From NCBI GenBank assembly GCA_003478355.1, contig QUFC01000002.1, positions 169,560 to 233,559 on the forward strand: 64,000 bases of DNA, given 5' to 3'. Shown here piece by piece: positions 62,046-64,000 of this stretch (positions within the stretch are counted from its first letter, which is position 1; the number at the start of each line of letters is the position of its first letter). The notes beneath the pieces are model-generated. The model saw nothing but the letters and a program-made list of their open reading frames with translations. It did not search any database and was not told where the DNA came from. The stretch comes from Lachnospiraceae bacterium AM48-27BH (GTDB lineage: Bacteria > Bacillota > Clostridia > Lachnospirales > Lachnospiraceae). The position numbers and the translations under genes are program-made.

Positions 62046-63770
62046 TCACGCCATATTGTAGTAGCCTGCATAGATTCCGTCTTTCTCAAGCAGCATATCA
62101 TGGGTTCCACGCTCTGCAATTCCATTTTCCGTGAGAACGATGATCTCATCAGCATGTTTGATCGTAGAGAGACGATGGGCAATGGTGATGGTCGTCCGGT
62201 CTTTGGACAGTTCTTCCAGGCTGCGCTGGATCCAGCGTTCACTTTCATTATCCAGGGCGCTGGTGGCCTCATCAAGGATCAGAATCGGCGGATTCTTTAA
62301 GAATACCCGTGCTATGGAAATCCGCTGCTTCTGTCCACCTGAAAGTCTGGCGCCGCGTTCTCCTACAAAAGTATCATACTGTTCTGGAAGTTCCATGATA
62401 AAATCATGGATGTTGGCCTGTTTTGCTGCCGCAATGATCTCCTCCTCGGAAGCATCCGGTTTTCCGTAGGCGATATTTTCGCGAATGGAACCGGAAAACA
62501 GATAAACATCCTGCTGCACAACGCCGATCTGGCTTCGGAGACTTTTCAGCGTGAGAGAACGGATGTCATGGCCATCTACGGTAATCTTGCCACCGGTCAC
62601 ATCATAGAAACGGGGAAGCAGTGAGCAGATGGTTGTCTTTCCACCGCCGGACGGACCAACCAGCGCAACTGATTTACCGGCCGGAATGTCAATGGATACA
62701 TGGGAAAGCACTTCTGTCTCATCGTCGCTATAATGAAAAGAAACGTTTTCATAGCAGACATGGCCTTTTACATTGGTCAGTTCCACTGCATCCGGGTTAT
62801 CCTGGATTTCTGGAACCGTTTCCATCACATCAAGGAAACGGCGGAAACCAGAAAGACCCTTCTGCATCATTTCCATCAATTCCACCAAAATCTGGATCGG
62901 ACTGATGAAAATTCCAATATACAGAGCATACATAGCAAGATCAGAAGCCGACATTTCATGATTGGCGATCAGATAACCGCCATAAACCAGTGTAACCAGA
63001 TACATCATGCCCTGGAAGAACAGATTGGAACTCATAAATTCTCCCATACAGCGATAGTTGTCCCTTTTGGAAACCAGAAATGCTTCATTGCTCTTTTGAA
63101 ATTTCTTTTTCTCAATTTTCTCATTCGTAAAAGACTGTACCACCCGGATTCCTGACAAGGTATCCTGCAAACTGGCATTGACGTCACCGATCTTCCTTCT
63201 GTTCTCCATAAATGTCTTTTGCATCTTCTGATTCTGACAGAAGGATACCGCAAACATCAGGATCACCAACAGAATCAATGGCAGTGCCAGTTTCTTATTA
63301 ATAAAGAACAGGAAAATAAACGCACCCACAATTTTGATCAATGAAATAAATAAGTTCTCCGGTCCATGATGAGCGAACTCAGAAATATCAAACAGGTCAC
63401 TGACCAGTTTACTCATCATTTGTCCAGAATTATTCTGACTGTAATAAGAAAATGACAGTTCTTCATAATGGTCAAAAAGCTGCTGCCGCATATCTCGTTC
63501 CATATTAGCGCCCATCACATGTCCCTGATAGCTGACATAATATTTGCACAGGCTTTGGATCACATACATAAAGAACAGCCCTATTCCAATCCACGGAAGC
63601 ACTTGCAGGATCGCATTCTTATCCTGGACAAAAAGTGTCTTTGTTGCAGTCCGCAGGATCTGTGGATAAGCCAGATCCACAAGACTTATGATGACCGCAC
63701 AGAACAGATCCATAAAAAAGACCGCTTTGTATGGGCCATAGTAGCGGATAAATTTTTTCAGTGTATTCAT
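62046..63770 (-). CDS. ABC exporter, permease plus ATPase (homodimeric type)
   Basis: About 574 aa. A six-helix exporter domain (to about residue 310) is followed by an ATPase domain with Walker A GPSGGGKT, signature LSGGQKQR, Walker B ILILDEATSALD with the catalytic Glu, and IAHRLST. All motifs are canonical, so unlike the pair at 4248-7873 it can function as a homodimer (MsbA/LmrA type), exporting lipid, drug or peptide. ATG at 63770 is favoured by AGAGAGG upstream. Together with the HEYGH and CrtO-like genes it may handle a lipid or peptide product. Confidence 0.92.
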   Translation of the reverse strand: MNTLKKFIRYYGPYKAVFFMDLFCAVIISLVDLAYPQILRTATKTLFVQDKNAILQVLPWIGIGLFFMYVIQSLCKYYVSYQGHVMGANMERDMRQQLFDHYEELSFSYYSQNNSGQMMSKLVSDLFDISEFAHHGPENLFISLIKIVGAFIFLFFINKKLALPLILLVILMFAVSFCQNQKMQKTFMENRRKIGDVNASLQDTLSGIRVVQSFTNEKIEKKKFQKSNEAFLVSKRDNYRCMGEFMSSNLFFQGMMYLVTLVYGGYLIANHEMSASDLAMYALYIGIFISPIQILVELMEMMQKGLSGFRRFLDVMETVPEIQDNPDAVELTNVKGHVCYENVSFHYSDDETEVLSHVSIDIPAGKSVALVGPSGGGKTTICSLLPRFYDVTGGKITVDGHDIRSLTLKSLRSQIGVVQQDVYLFSGSIRENIAYGKPDASEEEIIAAAKQANIHDFIMELPEQYDTFVGERGARLSGGQKQRISIARVFLKNPPILILDEATSALDNESERWIQRSLEELSKDRTTITIAHRLSTIKHADEIIVLTENGIAERGTHDMLLEKDGIYAGYYNMA

Positions 63771-63796
63771 AAGTAAGTTTTCCTCTCTGTTTTTTA

Positions 63797-64000
63797 TCAT
63801 TCACATGTTCTGTAGATCATTCTGACTGCTCCCACGGGCAAGCCCGTGGGGTTCTGATTGTCAAGTGTAGTTTGTAATCGTACATCATTTGCAGACTTTG
63901 GAATTACAAGTGTAAATCTATTTGAATCAGGACTTTCATTATCAAGCAGTCCAACAACCACATTAACGATAATTTTCTGCTTTGCAGCAAGGAAGTACAG
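63797..64000 (-). CDS. C-terminal fragment of an unidentified protein, partial at window edge
   Basis: Open from 64000 to a stop at 63797 (67 codons). The last third (NPTGLPVGAV) is encoded by the IS200/IS605-like hairpin, so the natural end of this protein has probably been replaced. The visible part (KIIVNVVVGLL, then DNESPDSNRFTLVIPKSAND) is not recognised. Confidence 0.4.
   Translation of the reverse strand: MYFLAAKQKIIVNVVVGLLDNESPDSNRFTLVIPKSANDVRLQTTLDNQNPTGLPVGAVRMIYRTCE
63831..63850. mobile_element. IS200/IS605-like terminal hairpin
   Basis: Perfect inverted repeat CCCACGGGC-AA-GCCCGTGGG, the form of subterminal hairpins recognised by Y1 transposases. No transposase or TnpB is visible in this window; the rest of the element would lie to the right. 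Confidence 0.6.

Noticed and set aside
1..64000. tRNA, rRNA and CRISPR arrays
   Set aside because: No T-loop-like GTTCGANTC with flanking stems, no rRNA-like sequence and no regularly spaced repeats were seen on either strand.

Overview
The window reads as chromosome of a low-to-mid GC anaerobic Firmicute, most likely a gut Lachnospiraceae (Clostridium cluster XIVa). This is inferred from the gene mix: a SufCBDSU operon without SufA or IscU, an LplB/LplC-type sugar importer, a DUF4867 gene beside an L-fucose-isomerase-like gene, GDT1, FliB, a PDDEXK_9-type AAA protein, strong AGGAGG ribosome sites and sigma-A promoters. No rRNA, tRNA or CRISPR array was seen. Almost every gene is on the minus strand, so reading order runs from high to low coordinates.

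Layout. (1) 1-4205: a redox operon (Old Yellow Enzyme, SDR, FAD flavoprotein running off the left edge) with a divergent AraC regulator. (2) 4248-8485: a MarR-controlled heterodimeric ABC exporter with a near-perfect operator palindrome. (3) 8571-12494: an ABC-2 exporter cassette bracketed by two direct copies of the 3' end of a GH43 gene. (4) 12245-30704: an 18-kb carbohydrate operon with solute-binding protein, two permeases, a sensor-AraC regulator, a heparinase II/III-like lyase, GH28, ankyrin-GH43, two TIM-barrel isomerases, three Gfo/Idh dehydrogenases, a diketogulonate-reductase-like enzyme and a ferredoxin-type DHODH-like protein. None of its enzymes has a visible signal peptide, so oligosaccharides (probably uronate-rich) appear to be imported and broken down inside the cell. 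(5) 30858-35869: a sugar isomerase, DUF4867, xylulokinase and AraC module with two palindromic intergenic elements. (6) 35873-41001: a SNF2 helicase and argS. (7) 41059-46057: the suf Fe-S operon. (8) 46083-53416: ogt, MATE, two GNATs, a lipoprotein, fliB, LysR and a YeiH transporter. (9) 53445-56803: a strongly promoted structured RNA in front of a broken gene, a membrane protein, GDT1 with a structured leader, and a nested palindrome. (10) 56802-63850: a co-directional run of an ABC exporter, an HEYGH membrane protein, a CrtO-like protein, DUF1848, an AAA/PDDEXK protein, SdpI and a lipoprotein, with an IS200/IS605-like hairpin near the right edge.

Caution on quality: at least five genes carry a single-base indel that splits an otherwise perfect family match: OYE near 1992, an ABC-2 permease near 10485, a TIM-barrel isomerase near 16812, SufU near 41132 and a lipoprotein near 57808. 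SufU belongs to a system normally needed for growth, and several indels sit in short homopolymers. Assembly error is therefore at least as likely as true decay. I give reconstructed gene spans and mark each break.
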